Shown one piece after another: positions 33,884-43,519 of a DNA stretch of 60,696 bases (the stretch's first letter is position 1; every line of letters begins with the position of its first letter). The stretch covers positions 1 to 60,696 of the forward strand of contig JAJZEE010000006.1 in the NCBI GenBank assembly GCA_021805735.1. The letters are read 5' to 3'. Source of the stretch: Bacillota bacterium (GTDB taxonomy: Bacteria > Bacillota > Bacilli > Alicyclobacillales > SLC66). The notes beneath the pieces are model-generated. The model was not told where the DNA came from, did no database searches, and was given only the letters and a program-made list of their open reading frames with translations. The translations under genes were made by a program, and so were the position numbers.

Positions 33884-35749
33884 GTGAAAACTCGATTCAA
33901 ATGGGCGGCGTTAGGCGCAAGTACTCTGATCCTGACGGCAGTCGGCGTCCAGGCGGCGCCTCGAAGGGCGGCGCAAACGGCGAGCCGTGACCCAGGCAAC
34001 CGCACGATTGTCATGCGCATCACACCGTCAGGCGCCAATGCGTTTACCTCTGTGGACTTCTGGAATTCGCGACTCGGTTTGGCCTTGAGCACTGACAGCA
34101 TCTACCTCACGCGCAACGGCGGCAAGACGTTTTCGCGTGAGTACACTTCTGCCAACGCCCAACTATACGGGATCCAGACGCTGTCGTCCGAAGAGATATG
34201 GGCGTTCGGTTACAACTCCATTTTGCATACGGCCAATGGTGGAATCAGATGGCAGACACTCGCGGCGCCACCCGGCCCGGGCGCCATTTCGGATGTCGCA
34301 TTTGGTTCACCCATGGTTGGCTATGCGGTTAAGGGAGACATCACATCGGGGCCGACACACGTATGGAAGACGATCAATGGGGGGCGCACATGGCATGCTT
34401 CCACCACACCCGCTGGCACGAGTGAACTCGCGTGGTGCGATCCGCTTGACGGTTTTTTGTTGACGGGGGCAGGCGAGCTTTATGGAACGACCAACGGCGG
34501 CCAGACGTGGCGTATGACTGCAAAGTTGCCAAAGGAGCAAGGGGAATATCCGGCGGCCGGCCGTTTGATCGCCGACGGTCCGCGCGACGCTTGGCTACTT
34601 CTATTCGGTGGCGCGGGGATGTCGCAAGGATCGTACGCGGTGTTTCATACGACCAATGGCATAAACTGGAGACCGGTGCTCGGCGTGTCAACAGCAGGAG
34701 CGGGACCTGCCCCGGGCGGCGCGTCGAATGCCCCGGCCGGTCCAGGCTCTTCACCGGGCGGACTGGCGGTCGTAAATTCGCGCATCGCCTATATGTCCGG
34801 CGGTTGCGAAGCATGCGGATTCGGAACCGTACAGGTGGACGGCACGGCCAATGGCGGGCGCAGTTGGTCACATGGCAGCGTTATTTTTGGCGCAGGCGCC
34901 AGTGTCTACGGCTACTGGTCTCTGTCGTTTCCGAACCAGAAAGACGGATGGCTGGCGACTCAGGCGGGCCTTCTTCATACGACAGACGGGGGCGGAAAAT
35001 GGCGAGAAGTGTACCCACTATCTGCTGTGACGCCAGTGACTGCTTCTTTTGTAACGCCGACGCTGGGGTACGGTGTGGGAATTGTGGGTGACGCAAACAC
35101 CGTGGTGCGCACCACAGATGGCGGACATGACTGGGCTCCAGTCGGTAAACTGCCCGGACATCCTGCGAACAGCAACGACTGGAACACTGGAACATCTGTC
35201 TCGTTCTCCAGCGCAGACCACGGTATTGCCACTCTTTACGGTCACGTATACCGGACTGTGGATGGCGGCCGACACTGGCAACTCATACAGTTGCCAGATA
35301 AGACGGGCTATGGCTACGCATCGGTGCAGTTTCTTTCCGCGCAGCTCGGCGTCATTGGACAACCCTCATACGGTGATCAGCAACCGATTTGGGTGACGAC
35401 CAATGCCGGCAGGACGTGGCATTCGGTTTCAGGGAACCTTTCAACCGTCAAAGAGACGCTGCTCGGCCGCACCCTCAGGCAACAGTTGGCTGCACTTACT
35501 GGGAACGGCCAGGCCACACTGGACGGCACGTGGAGTGGCCGGTTGGCCTGGTTGACAACCTCCAGAGGCGAGATCGAAGTGACGACTGACGGGGGCCGGA
35601 AATGGACAACGCTTACGTTTCCTGCAACATTTCAGCCCCAGGTGAGTGAGATGCAGTTCCTGACGCCACTGGTCGGCTGGCTGCAGACGCAATCCGGAGG
35701 CTGGTACCGCACGACAGACGGCGGTCGCGCGTGGACATGGTTGGGCTGA
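33884..35749 (+). CDS. Secreted YCF48/BNR-repeat beta-propeller protein
   Basis: Protein of about 621 aa with a signal peptide (KTRFKWAALGASTLILTAVGVQAA). It is built of repeated units ending in T(T/A)(D/N)GG(R/K)xW, for example LTRNGGKTF, KTINGGRTWH, GTTNGGQTWR, RTTDGGHDW, RTVDGGRHWQ and RTTDGGRAWTW. This is the Asp-box signature of YCF48/sialidase-like propellers. Related photosystem assembly proteins bind other proteins; in this non-photosynthetic context the role is unknown. GTG at 33884 follows AAAGGTG; an ATG at 33863 is possible. A paralogous protein is encoded at 52364. Confidence 0.85.
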   Translation: MKTRFKWAALGASTLILTAVGVQAAPRRAAQTASRDPGNRTIVMRITPSGANAFTSVDFWNSRLGLALSTDSIYLTRNGGKTFSREYTSANAQLYGIQTLSSEEIWAFGYNSILHTANGGIRWQTLAAPPGPGAISDVAFGSPMVGYAVKGDITSGPTHVWKTINGGRTWHASTTPAGTSELAWCDPLDGFLLTGAGELYGTTNGGQTWRMTAKLPKEQGEYPAAGRLIADGPRDAWLLLFGGAGMSQGSYAVFHTTNGINWRPVLGVSTAGAGPAPGGASNAPAGPGSSPGGLAVVNSRIAYMSGGCEACGFGTVQVDGTANGGRSWSHGSVIFGAGASVYGYWSLSFPNQKDGWLATQAGLLHTTDGGGKWREVYPLSAVTPVTASFVTPTLGYGVGIVGDANTVVRTTDGGHDWAPVGKLPGHPANSNDWNTGTSVSFSSADHGIATLYGHVYRTVDGGRHWQLIQLPDKTGYGYASVQFLSAQLGVIGQPSYGDQQPIWVTTNAGRTWHSVSGNLSTVKETLLGRTLRQQLAALTGNGQATLDGTWSGRLAWLTTSRGEIEVTTDGGRKWTTLTFPATFQPQVSEMQFLTPLVGWLQTQSGGWYRTTDGGRAWTWLG

Positions 35750-35770
35750 TGGATTTGCCTAGCGCCGAAC

Positions 35771-36286
35771 CTATTGTAATCCACTCTCCCTCATACCCTC
35801 ATAGAGTCTTCGAATCCGGTCCATTTGCCCCAACGTGTAAGCAATATGGCACAGGTCATGGACAATGACCCACACGGGCGTTCGCCCCCCGGGAGGCATG
35901 GTTCCCCAGGACAAAACACCTCGGCTTAAGTCGAGGGGTGCTGGTTCCAAATGATTTGGAGTCAACCCATCCAACGTACGTTGAGTGATGTTCCTTGTCT
36001 CTGCCAGAAAGGCTTTTAACTCTTCAAGTGTTCCGGTTCGTCCAAACTCCTCATCACGAATACGATGAGTGGGAATCTGACCGACCCTATCGCCAATCCA
36101 GTACCGGGCGGAACCCAAGAGGTGATTCGTCAGGGTATATATGTTGTTATTCATGTGCGGAGAAATCCAGTTCAATCCTTCTTCGGGAAGAGAGTTTATT
36201 AAGACTTCCACATCATCCAGCAGAGCCTCAGCGATGGCTTCCAAATCTGAAGCAAGGAACTTAACTGCATTGTCTGTTTGCGACAT
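35771..36286 (-). CDS. DinB family protein
   Basis: Four-helix-bundle metalloenzyme-like protein of 171 aa. Metal-binding histidines typical of the family are seen in LTNHLLGSARYWIGD (about 50) and WVIVHDLCHIAYTLGQMD (about 145). Bacillithiol/mycothiol-dependent transferases belong to this superfamily, but function here is not assigned. ATG at 36286 has AAGGAGG seven bases upstream; the frame stays open upstream without a site. It follows the PLP-enzyme gene by 26 bp on the same strand and is probably cotranscribed. Confidence 0.88.
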   Translation of the reverse strand: MSQTDNAVKFLASDLEAIAEALLDDVEVLINSLPEEGLNWISPHMNNNIYTLTNHLLGSARYWIGDRVGQIPTHRIRDEEFGRTGTLEELKAFLAETRNITQRTLDGLTPNHLEPAPLDLSRGVLSWGTMPPGGRTPVWVIVHDLCHIAYTLGQMDRIRRLYEGMRESGLQ

Positions 36287-36312
36287 AAAATAACCTCCTT
36301 GGGATACCTCGA

Positions 36313-37323
36313 TTATTCGACGAGAAGACTGTTGCCATGAAAAAACGTCAAAGGTAGTCCACCCGTCATGCAAAAAATGATTGGACTATAGTGCTGAAGT
36401 TCTCCGCGTTTCGCCATATCGATCAACGCTGCCATTGCTTTCCCGGTGTATACGGGGTCCAAGATAAGACCTTCTGTTCTGGCCACGAGTTGAATTGCAA
36501 AGCGAGCTTCCTCCGTCATTTCACCGTACCGTGGCCCGATGTGTTTGTCTTCGATAACCACGAGATCGTCAGGAATGTTCCGCTCGTTCCCAAGTAACCG
36601 CAGAGTCTCCACAGCGACCTGTTTTGTCTTTTCTTCCTTAATCCGCGTATTTCCGCTAATGCTCACGCCTATTACTCTCAGGTCCACGCCATAATGGACA
36701 ATTCCCGCTAAGAGACCGGCATGCGTACCACACGTTCCTGTTGCCGCCACGAGGAGAGGATGGTCAATAGGCGCTTCGGAAATACCTTTCAATTGTTCTG
36801 TCAATTCCTCTACTGCAAGCACATATCCCACAGAACCGATTACATCTGTTCCTCCTTCTGGAACGATGTAGGGTACTCCCCCCTTGGCTCTTATGTCATC
36901 GGCAAGACCGTCCATCACCCGGTTCATGGTGAGGAGGGGCGGCAATTCTGGGTCGGGCGCCACCTCATGAATTTCAGCGCCCATTAGCATGTCCAGCAGC
37001 AAATTTCCGCGCGCGTCCTGCTCCAAAGTTCCGGCCAATGCCAGCACAGGCTGCATACCGACACGACGTGCAGCGGCCGCAGTTAAATGTGCGTGATTGG
37101 ATTGAATGGCGCCGGTAGTAATGACATGGGTGGCGCCCAACCGCTTTGCCTCGGCCAGTTGAAATTCTAATTTCCGCACCTTGTTTCCGCCAGCGCCTAG
37201 ACCTGTCATATCGTCTCGCTTAAAGAAAATTGGACAATTCAGGACTGATGACAGATGATGGGCGTAGAGGAGCGGAGTCGGCCAATTCCCGAGATTCAAG
37301 CGTGGTAAGCAATGAAGGACCAC
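36313..37323 (-). CDS. D-cysteine desulfhydrase / ACC deaminase family PLP enzyme
   Basis: Fold-type II PLP enzyme of 336 aa. The PLP lysine is in GAGGNKVRKLEF (about 45), ITTGAIQSNHAHLTAAAA follows, and the phosphate-binding TGTCGTHAGLLAG lies at about 200. Members break D-cysteine to pyruvate, ammonia and sulfide, or deaminate ACC; sequence alone does not separate these reliably. The GTG start has AAGGGGGTG upstream. A LysR regulator is divergent and DinB is downstream. Confidence 0.88.
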   Translation of the reverse strand: MVLHCLPRLNLGNWPTPLLYAHHLSSVLNCPIFFKRDDMTGLGAGGNKVRKLEFQLAEAKRLGATHVITTGAIQSNHAHLTAAAARRVGMQPVLALAGTLEQDARGNLLLDMLMGAEIHEVAPDPELPPLLTMNRVMDGLADDIRAKGGVPYIVPEGGTDVIGSVGYVLAVEELTEQLKGISEAPIDHPLLVAATGTCGTHAGLLAGIVHYGVDLRVIGVSISGNTRIKEEKTKQVAVETLRLLGNERNIPDDLVVIEDKHIGPRYGEMTEEARFAIQLVARTEGLILDPVYTGKAMAALIDMAKRGELQHYSPIIFCMTGGLPLTFFHGNSLLVE

Positions 37324-37471
37324 GCGCGCACCCCCTTCTTGTTTGTGTGGTCTGACAATAACATTGATGCAGCCGATCTGTGAAACAACGATTCATGATG
37401 GTACGCATTGAAAAACGTTGTGGGTGAAGAAGGAGACGAGGACTAACAAACCAAAGATTTATACTTTAAAA

Positions 37472-37490
37472 TGAGAATAACTCATTCTCA
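37472..37490. promoter_or_regulatory. LysR-type operator candidate
   Basis: TGAGAAT (37472-37478) and ATTCTCA (37484-37490) form a dyad with a 5-bp centre, 23 bp before the LysR gene and in the divergent gap to the PLP enzyme. LysR proteins bind T-N11-A type dyads in such positions. Confidence 0.5.
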
Positions 37491-37513
37491 AACTCTCATA
37501 AGAGGTGTTTATA

Positions 37514-38419
37514 ATGGATCTGCGGCTTTTAAAGACGTTTAAGGCAGTCGCGGAAATGTCAGGCTTTACTCGGGCTGCTCGTGAACTGCACCTCACGCAA
37601 TCTGCAGTTTCCGCTCATATTAAGGCGCTGGAACGGGAACTGAACGCCCCTCTTTTTAAACGGGATTTTGCTGGGGTGTCCTTGACAAAGCAGGGTGAGA
37701 TCTTATACGAATATGCACGGCGCATTCTCGCATTGGCCTCCGAAGCACAGGAGAAGATTTCCACGGCCGTTACAGAAGATACGGTACGGGTTTGCCTCGG
37801 CGTTACGGATATTAGTTCCACCTATATACCGCCTGTAATCGGACTATTCCGTGAAAGATACCCTCATGTTCAACTTTCAGTCCAAGAGAACTGCACCGGA
37901 AACCTGATTCGTAAAATCCGAGAAAACGAGTTGGATTTAGCTTTAATTCTGGTGCCCGATACGCGTAGTCACATGGAAATAACTTCTTTGTTTGAGATTG
38001 AGCTGGCATTGGTCTGCCCACCCAAACATACGCTTGCGATGAGAGAAAGCGTTATGGTGGAGGATATCACGAATGAAACACTTATTCTATACGAAGAGGG
38101 TTGCATGTATCGACAAATCGTCGAGGATGAACTCCGGGCCATCGGGGCAAGTCCAAAGGTGGGCATGGAAAGCAATTGCGCAAGTTCAATTCTGCAAGCT
38201 GTAAGGAATGGGTTGGGTGTCTCCATTCTACCCAAAGTTATTTTGCGCGATGGCAAGTATCAAGAAACCCTTGTAACAAAACCAATTCGAGGAATTGCAA
38301 CGCGGCTCTATCTCGGCATGCTTTTAACACGGAAGCCCGATATACCCGCTCCAGTTTTGGGGATGGCGGACATGATCAAGCGCATGACCGCCCCGCTGGA
38401 CCAAGTATCCAGCGTTTAA
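37514..38419 (+). CDS. LysR family transcriptional regulator
   Basis: Regulator of 301 aa with an N-terminal winged helix (LLKTFKAVAEMSGFTRAARE, LTQSAVSAHIKALEREL, residues 3-60) and a periplasmic-binding-like effector domain from about 90. AGAGGTG lies before the ATG at 37514. It is divergent from the D-cysteine desulfhydrase-like gene and probably activates it in response to its substrate. Confidence 0.94.
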   Translation: MDLRLLKTFKAVAEMSGFTRAARELHLTQSAVSAHIKALERELNAPLFKRDFAGVSLTKQGEILYEYARRILALASEAQEKISTAVTEDTVRVCLGVTDISSTYIPPVIGLFRERYPHVQLSVQENCTGNLIRKIRENELDLALILVPDTRSHMEITSLFEIELALVCPPKHTLAMRESVMVEDITNETLILYEEGCMYRQIVEDELRAIGASPKVGMESNCASSILQAVRNGLGVSILPKVILRDGKYQETLVTKPIRGIATRLYLGMLLTRKPDIPAPVLGMADMIKRMTAPLDQVSSV

Positions 38420-38858
38420 TAATGCACTCCATGAATGTACATTCCCCATGAAGATGGATGCCGCCGTACCACCAACAGCTGGGAACATTGGTTCGTGAAA
38501 CTCACCCAAAATGCCCCGTTCAGCCGCGTTCCACAACTCATCCGCCAACAGCGACCATGCAACCGCTTCGGGTTTCTGCGCCAAACGCACCACTTCCCAT
38601 ATATAGATCCACCCGCAACTGCAAAATTCATGCGCGTTGGCTCTTCGCGCCGGAAGTATTGTCGCTCCGACTGAACTTTTGTCCATGTCGTAGCGCACAA
38701 CTATGGAATAGAGTGTGACAGACCGTCATGAAGGAGAACCGCTTTGAAAACTTCAGGGTGTCTTTGTGTATAAAGCGTCAGTACACGGAACATTCAGCGT
38801 GTATGTGAGATCGACTATTTTAAGTCACTTTTGGCGTGACGGATTGGGAGGAAGCCTA
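38420..38858. other. Intergenic region without a supported gene
   Basis: Open minus-strand frames exist here (38324-38698 is the longest) but they lack ribosome sites, and that one overlaps the lysR 3' end by about 95 bp. No repeat or hairpin was noticed. Confidence 0.5.
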
Positions 38859-39257
38859 ATGACACCGAAGCGCATTTGCATTCAGGACCTCAATGCGGCG
38901 ATTGCCTTTGCCAAACAACTCAAGGTTAACATCGCGCAAGGCAAGTACAGACTGGCGATTGACGGAATCTCAGACGTACTGTTCGTTTTGGGGCGGGCAT
39001 TGACTTGCATCAACCGACTGGAGTTCATTCACGGAAAAAAAGCCATCCCATCCATTGCGCCTATTCCGGCTGTCAGGTCAAAGACAGTCCATTCCCGTAA
39101 CAAAGCCGAGTGCATTCATCTCGTGGACCTTGCGATATCCAACTTTGAGACAGCCAGGCAGTTCGTCCGACAGGGCAGGTATGAAGACGCTGAAAACACG
39201 ATCGCAGCGACACTGACTGGCAAAATACTCCGCTGCGTCAATCACTTGCGTTCGTAA
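38859..39257 (+). CDS. Hypothetical helical protein with two similar halves
   Basis: Protein of 132 aa, cytoplasmic, mostly alpha-helical. GGGAGGA six bases before the ATG fixes the start. The halves resemble each other: AIAFAKQLKVNIAQGKYRLA...ALTCINRLEF (about 11-55) and AISNFETARQFVRQGRYEDA...ILRCVNHLRS (about 88-132). The spacing of Ala, Gly-(K/R)-Tyr and Cys-(I/V)-Asn-(R/H)-Leu is shared. This points to an internal duplication of a TPR-like or four-helix unit. Family not recognised. It faces the RNA repair operon tail to tail. Confidence 0.7.
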   Translation: MTPKRICIQDLNAAIAFAKQLKVNIAQGKYRLAIDGISDVLFVLGRALTCINRLEFIHGKKAIPSIAPIPAVRSKTVHSRNKAECIHLVDLAISNFETARQFVRQGRYEDAENTIAATLTGKILRCVNHLRS

Positions 39258-39322
39258 AGATGAACGGGTTGCGCGGGCGATCCGCTGTCACATCTCCCAC
39301 AACTGCTATCAATCGCCACCCC

Positions 39323-41932
39323 CTACAGGCGCGGATCCACCGATTCGGCCTCCAGAGCCAGCGAGGCCAGCACGCATTCGTGCATGAGTTCCAGCGGTTC
39401 ACCGCGCACGAACCGCTCCACGCTCTCTACGCCGAGCGCAAACTCCATCAGCGCATGGCGCTGCTTGCGCGTCACGGACCGCTGGCGCAGGCGCGCCAGG
39501 TTCTCCGGTTCCAGATAGTCCATCCCGTAGATGATGCGCAGGTACTCGCGACCCCGCACCTTGATCGCGGGCTGCAGCAGTCCGCCCTTGGAACCCCGCG
39601 GAACAAAGACGTCCGGCTTAACCACGCACCCCTCATGACCGTCCGCCGTCAATTCCATCCACCAGCGGATGGCCGACTCTTCGGACGCCTCGTCCGTCAC
39701 GATCCTGTACTCAGTTCCGACAAACAGGTCCGACGCCTCGGCCAGTTCCCGTCCCTGTTCCATGTGCCACACATGCGGTCGGTCAAAGCAGGTCGCGCCC
39801 GTGAGCGCCAGCGTGTGAAACGGCGCGATTTGGATCCCTTGTATCCCTTCCGTGTTCCAGCAATACGCCTGAAATACTTTGGAAAATGCGTGCGTGCTGT
39901 CCAACTGCGCCTCCGCCTCGGTCATCCACCGGTCCACGGCGAGCCCCGCCGCATGCGCTCGTCGGAGATCCGTGAGGCGGTGCTCGCGGTCCAACTGCGC
40001 CATCGCGGCGACATGCGCGTACTGCCGTTCGATCAAGTCCCGCGCCTTAAGGTTCCACGGCATAATCTCCGCGTCCAACAGCACCAGATCCGTCTCATGG
40101 CGCACAAAATATCCTGCCTGCGTCAGATCCCGATGCAATCGCGCCAGCACTTGGTCGCGCAGTTCGCGCGCGAAAAACGGCCGACCGGTCCGCGTCTGGA
40201 TCGTTCCCAGCGTCGCCCGCCCGACATGGCGCCGTCCAGCCTCCTCGTCGGCAAACAGAAGCAGCACCGCCCGGCTGCCCATGTGTTTTTCTTCCACGAC
40301 CAGCGTCGTCACACCCTGCTCCCGGTAGTAACGAAACGCCTCGCGCGGGTGTTCCAGCCACCCCGGAAGAGCGGACGACTCCGGCGACGGACTCATCGTC
40401 GGCGGCACGTACACCATTTCCTCCAGAGGCGCCGCAAATCGCGACACGATTTCCAAAGCGGCCCGCGCGTGCTCAGGTCGGATCTTCACGACGCCCCGAT
40501 GAATGCTCGTCTCCACTTGAAAGCCGTCCACGAAACGGCCGACGTCAGGCGGTCGGAACCGCTCGATGTGACCGCGCGACAAGGGAGACTCGGTTGCGCC
40601 GACGTAGTCGCGATGCGCCTTGACGGAGACCAACTCCCGCTCTGGAAAGCGAAAAGCTGTGAGAGCGCCTCCGAACACCACGCCCTGATCGATATTCACG
40701 GTTCGCTCTATCACCAATGGCTCTTGGCGCGGGTCGTGACCCCACACGATCCACTCCGGGGACGCATGCTCGCGAAACCAGTCGCGACGGATCGGCCGAC
40801 CACCTTCGTCCATGCCCTCCACATCGCCGTACCGGCAAAAGTCGCGAATCTGGTCCGAGTTCCGTCCGATGTAGGCATCACGGATGCCAGCATGCACCGC
40901 GACGACCTGCGGCCAGCCGTCTCGCGTAAAGACGAGATGCGACGGCGCCGTCAGAAGAAAATTCCGCAGCCTGGCGCGCAGCCGCTCTGTTTCCTCCTGG
41001 CCATGCGTCCGCTCGTACTGCGCAAACTCCTCCGCCACTTTCTCGTCGCCGTGTGTCAGCGTCACGTTTCGGCCGTCGAGCCAACGGGCGATCTTCCACC
41101 CGTGGTTGCTGTCGATCATGTACGCGGCGTCCGCCTCGACATGGTCCACAGCAAACCGCATCGCGGGCAGCGACTGCGGTCCGCGGCTCATGACGTCCCC
41201 CACGGACACAAAGCGGCGTCCCTGCGGATGCCGGTACACGCCGGACTCATCCGGCGCGTATCCGAGGCGCGTCAGCAGTTCTATCCACTCGTCCATGCAT
41301 CCGTGCACATCCCCGATGAAGTCCAGACCGTCCGACACCTCGTGCACCAGTGGGTTGCCAAGCCGCACAAACTCGCACTCGTTCAGGTCCCGCTCGCTCA
41401 GCACATGCACCGCAGCGAAACTCTCCGTTTTCAGCGAGCGCAGGTGACGCCTGAACTGCTCCGACTGCTGCCGCACGCGCTGCTTGCCCCGCGGGTATGC
41501 GCGGGCCGCGTCGCGCGCCAGCAGAGTCGCAAGAGGCACATCCAGCGCGATGGCCATCGTCGGCACGTGGTGGTCGCGTGCGATACGCGCGAACCGCGCG
41601 CGGTCTTCCGGCCACAGATTGGTCGCATCGATCACCGTCAGCCTGTCAAGCGCCGCTCGGGCCCGCACGATCTCCCCCATGACGGCAAACGCCTCGTCCG
41701 TCACTCGCCGATACCGCTCGCGCGCGCTCTGCGCCTGCTGCCTCCCCAGGCCCTCCATGCCGATATGCTCGACGTCTGCGACCGCCACTCGGTACTGGTC
41801 CGAACCCGCGATCTCCGACAGCCGCAGCGTACCGGCTGCGACAAGCTTCGCCAACAGCGTGCTCTTACCGCTTCCCGACGCCCCGACAAGCAGCACGATC
41901 CCGGCATGCGGAAGCGATATGCATTTAGCCAC
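39323..41932 (-). CDS. pnkp: Bacterial polynucleotide kinase-phosphatase-adenylyltransferase
   Basis: RNA end-healing and sealing enzyme of 869 aa, close to the 870 aa of the Clostridium thermocellum protein. Kinase domain (1-170) has the P-loop LLVGASGSGKST. Metallophosphatase domain (about 210-450) has DFIGDVHGCMDEW, SVGDVMSRGP and MIDSNHG, where the usual GNHD is SNHG and DRG is SRG, yet Asp, His and Asn ligands remain. The ligase-like adenylyltransferase domain (about 500-869) has the nucleotidyl lysine in VVEEKHMGSRAVL. GTG at 41932 overlaps the hen1 stop by eight bases. Acts with Hen1 to repair RNA cut by ribotoxins and mark the repaired 2'-OH. Confidence 0.93.
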   Translation of the reverse strand: MAKCISLPHAGIVLLVGASGSGKSTLLAKLVAAGTLRLSEIAGSDQYRVAVADVEHIGMEGLGRQQAQSARERYRRVTDEAFAVMGEIVRARAALDRLTVIDATNLWPEDRARFARIARDHHVPTMAIALDVPLATLLARDAARAYPRGKQRVRQQSEQFRRHLRSLKTESFAAVHVLSERDLNECEFVRLGNPLVHEVSDGLDFIGDVHGCMDEWIELLTRLGYAPDESGVYRHPQGRRFVSVGDVMSRGPQSLPAMRFAVDHVEADAAYMIDSNHGWKIARWLDGRNVTLTHGDEKVAEEFAQYERTHGQEETERLRARLRNFLLTAPSHLVFTRDGWPQVVAVHAGIRDAYIGRNSDQIRDFCRYGDVEGMDEGGRPIRRDWFREHASPEWIVWGHDPRQEPLVIERTVNIDQGVVFGGALTAFRFPERELVSVKAHRDYVGATESPLSRGHIERFRPPDVGRFVDGFQVETSIHRGVVKIRPEHARAALEIVSRFAAPLEEMVYVPPTMSPSPESSALPGWLEHPREAFRYYREQGVTTLVVEEKHMGSRAVLLLFADEEAGRRHVGRATLGTIQTRTGRPFFARELRDQVLARLHRDLTQAGYFVRHETDLVLLDAEIMPWNLKARDLIERQYAHVAAMAQLDREHRLTDLRRAHAAGLAVDRWMTEAEAQLDSTHAFSKVFQAYCWNTEGIQGIQIAPFHTLALTGATCFDRPHVWHMEQGRELAEASDLFVGTEYRIVTDEASEESAIRWWMELTADGHEGCVVKPDVFVPRGSKGGLLQPAIKVRGREYLRIIYGMDYLEPENLARLRQRSVTRKQRHALMEFALGVESVERFVRGEPLELMHECVLASLALEAESVDPRL

Positions 41933-43346
41933 GCGGCGCACCCCCTCTCGTGAAAACCGCCATCTGCGTCGGCTGCCCGAACTGCTCCGAGACCTCTCCG
42001 ACACCCTCCAGCGTCACCGCATACCCATGCCGCTGCGCCCAGCGTTCGCAGTGCATGCGAAACTCATCGCGTGTCCATTCGAACCGGTGGTCGTCGTGCC
42101 GCAAGTCCGTTCTCATGCGGTAGAGCGCATTCCATTCGCGATTGGGCGTCGTGATGATCAGCGACCTCGGCGCGTACAGACCCAGCACCGTGTGCACCGC
42201 ATCCTCCACGCGCTCTTCATCGATGTGCTCAATGACCTCGCACAGAACCATCACGTCCGCTCCCGCCAGCCGCTTGTCCGCGTACAGCAGCGATCCCCAA
42301 AGGGGAGCGATGTCGGCGTCTCCTGACGGCAGGGCGGCCTCATCCAGCCGCTTCGCCATTCGGCGGTGCGCCGCCTCGGACGGTTCCACAGCCAGTATCC
42401 TGCGCACGCCAGGGATGGCCCCAAGCCGGATGGATAGCTTTCCCTCTCCGGCGCCCATGTCGACCACCACAGCGCGCTCCGGAAGCTCGGCCACCCGCTG
42501 CGCGACTGCTTCATAGCGCAGGTCATTCAGTCTGATAGACGGTCCGGACCTCACGCCGTCCCCGTCAGAAGGGGCCCGATCACCCTCCGACGGGGCGCCC
42601 GGCTCCTGCCATGACACTTCGTCAAACCACTGGAATCGCTCGCGCGCGAGCCGGATCAGATCGCCAAACCGCAGCGACCGACGGACGACGAATCCACGCA
42701 GCGGGTGCTCGGAAAGCCATCCCTCGCCAAAGCGCTCGAGGCGCTCCAGTTCAGCCTCGTCAAGGAAATGGTGCCGGTAATCGTCCATCACCGGGATCAG
42801 CACGAAGAGTTGCCGCAGTGCGCGCTGCACCGTGGCGGTTCCGCGCAGCGTCAGCCAGCGCGCCGTGGGATCGTCTCGTTCCGCCCGCGCCGACGAGACA
42901 ACCTTGCGCTCGCAGACGATCTCATATCCCAGGGGGTGAAACAAATCCGCGATGCCCTCGTCCGACAGTTCGGAGGCCACAGGTCCGAAAGACAGCGTCA
43001 TGGCAAACGGGTGATTCACCCACCCGCGATAGTCCTCTTGACAGCGGCCGCTTAGCGCGGTGGCAAGCGCCTGTCGAGCGAAGGAGCAAAACAGGCTGCT
43101 TATGGCAAACTGCCTGTCATTGATGTGGTGCGTGATGTCATAGGAATCGGGACTGCCTGTCACCAGTTCGATCGGATCCGGCGTGACATACAGCACCGCC
43201 TCCGCCTCCGTCGGAGCACATACAGGATAAAAGAGACGGACTCGATGGCCTTTCTCCTGACGGTCGTATAGGTTGGCGGGGTTCTTGGCGAGCAAAAAGG
43301 AGAGGATATCTGCGCCCTCTCCGGTGACGCGAATCGACAGTTGCAT
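41925..43346 (-). CDS. hen1: 3' terminal RNA ribose 2'-O-methyltransferase Hen1
   Basis: Protein of 473 aa. The N-terminal half activates ligation by Pnkp. The C-terminal methyltransferase (about 260-470) carries the SAM loop VVDMGAGEGKLSIRLG and the Hen1 metal site LCEVIEHIDEERVE, followed by ITTPNREWN and HDDHRFEWTRDEF. It methylates the 2'-OH at the repair junction before ligation, preventing re-cleavage at the same site. First gene of a two-gene operon with an extended -10 promoter upstream. Confidence 0.93.
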   Translation of the reverse strand: MQLSIRVTGEGADILSFLLAKNPANLYDRQEKGHRVRLFYPVCAPTEAEAVLYVTPDPIELVTGSPDSYDITHHINDRQFAISSLFCSFARQALATALSGRCQEDYRGWVNHPFAMTLSFGPVASELSDEGIADLFHPLGYEIVCERKVVSSARAERDDPTARWLTLRGTATVQRALRQLFVLIPVMDDYRHHFLDEAELERLERFGEGWLSEHPLRGFVVRRSLRFGDLIRLARERFQWFDEVSWQEPGAPSEGDRAPSDGDGVRSGPSIRLNDLRYEAVAQRVAELPERAVVVDMGAGEGKLSIRLGAIPGVRRILAVEPSEAAHRRMAKRLDEAALPSGDADIAPLWGSLLYADKRLAGADVMVLCEVIEHIDEERVEDAVHTVLGLYAPRSLIITTPNREWNALYRMRTDLRHDDHRFEWTRDEFRMHCERWAQRHGYAVTLEGVGEVSEQFGQPTQMAVFTRGGAPRG

Positions 43347-43418
43347 CAGACACTCTCCGTCTCACGTGCATGGGCGGCGTCCGATCCGCTTCACAATCGG
43401 CCGCCACGGAACAACCAC

Positions 43419-43427
43419 ATTATACCA
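43419..43427 (-). promoter_or_regulatory. Extended -10 promoter of hen1-pnkp
   Basis: Minus-strand TGGTATAAT (43427-43419) combines an extended TGn and a perfect -10. No good -35 at 16-18 bp was found. It lies 73 bp upstream of the hen1 start. Confidence 0.5.
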
Positions 43428-43519
43428 TACGGCGTCAGTTGAGGGAGTACACAAGAAAACTCTAAGCTGGATCGGGTAAACAGTACCATGAAATGTGAAG
43501 GCAAATCATTTTGAACCAC

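Noticed and set aside
38324-38698. A 124-codon minus-strand frame with protein-like composition
   Set aside because: No ribosome site, overlaps the lysR 3' end by about 95 bp, and no family is recognised.
39260-41953. An 897-codon plus-strand open frame
   Set aside because: It is exactly antisense to pnkp, rich in Arg and His, with no domain; the minus strand carries clear kinase, phosphatase and ligase motifs.
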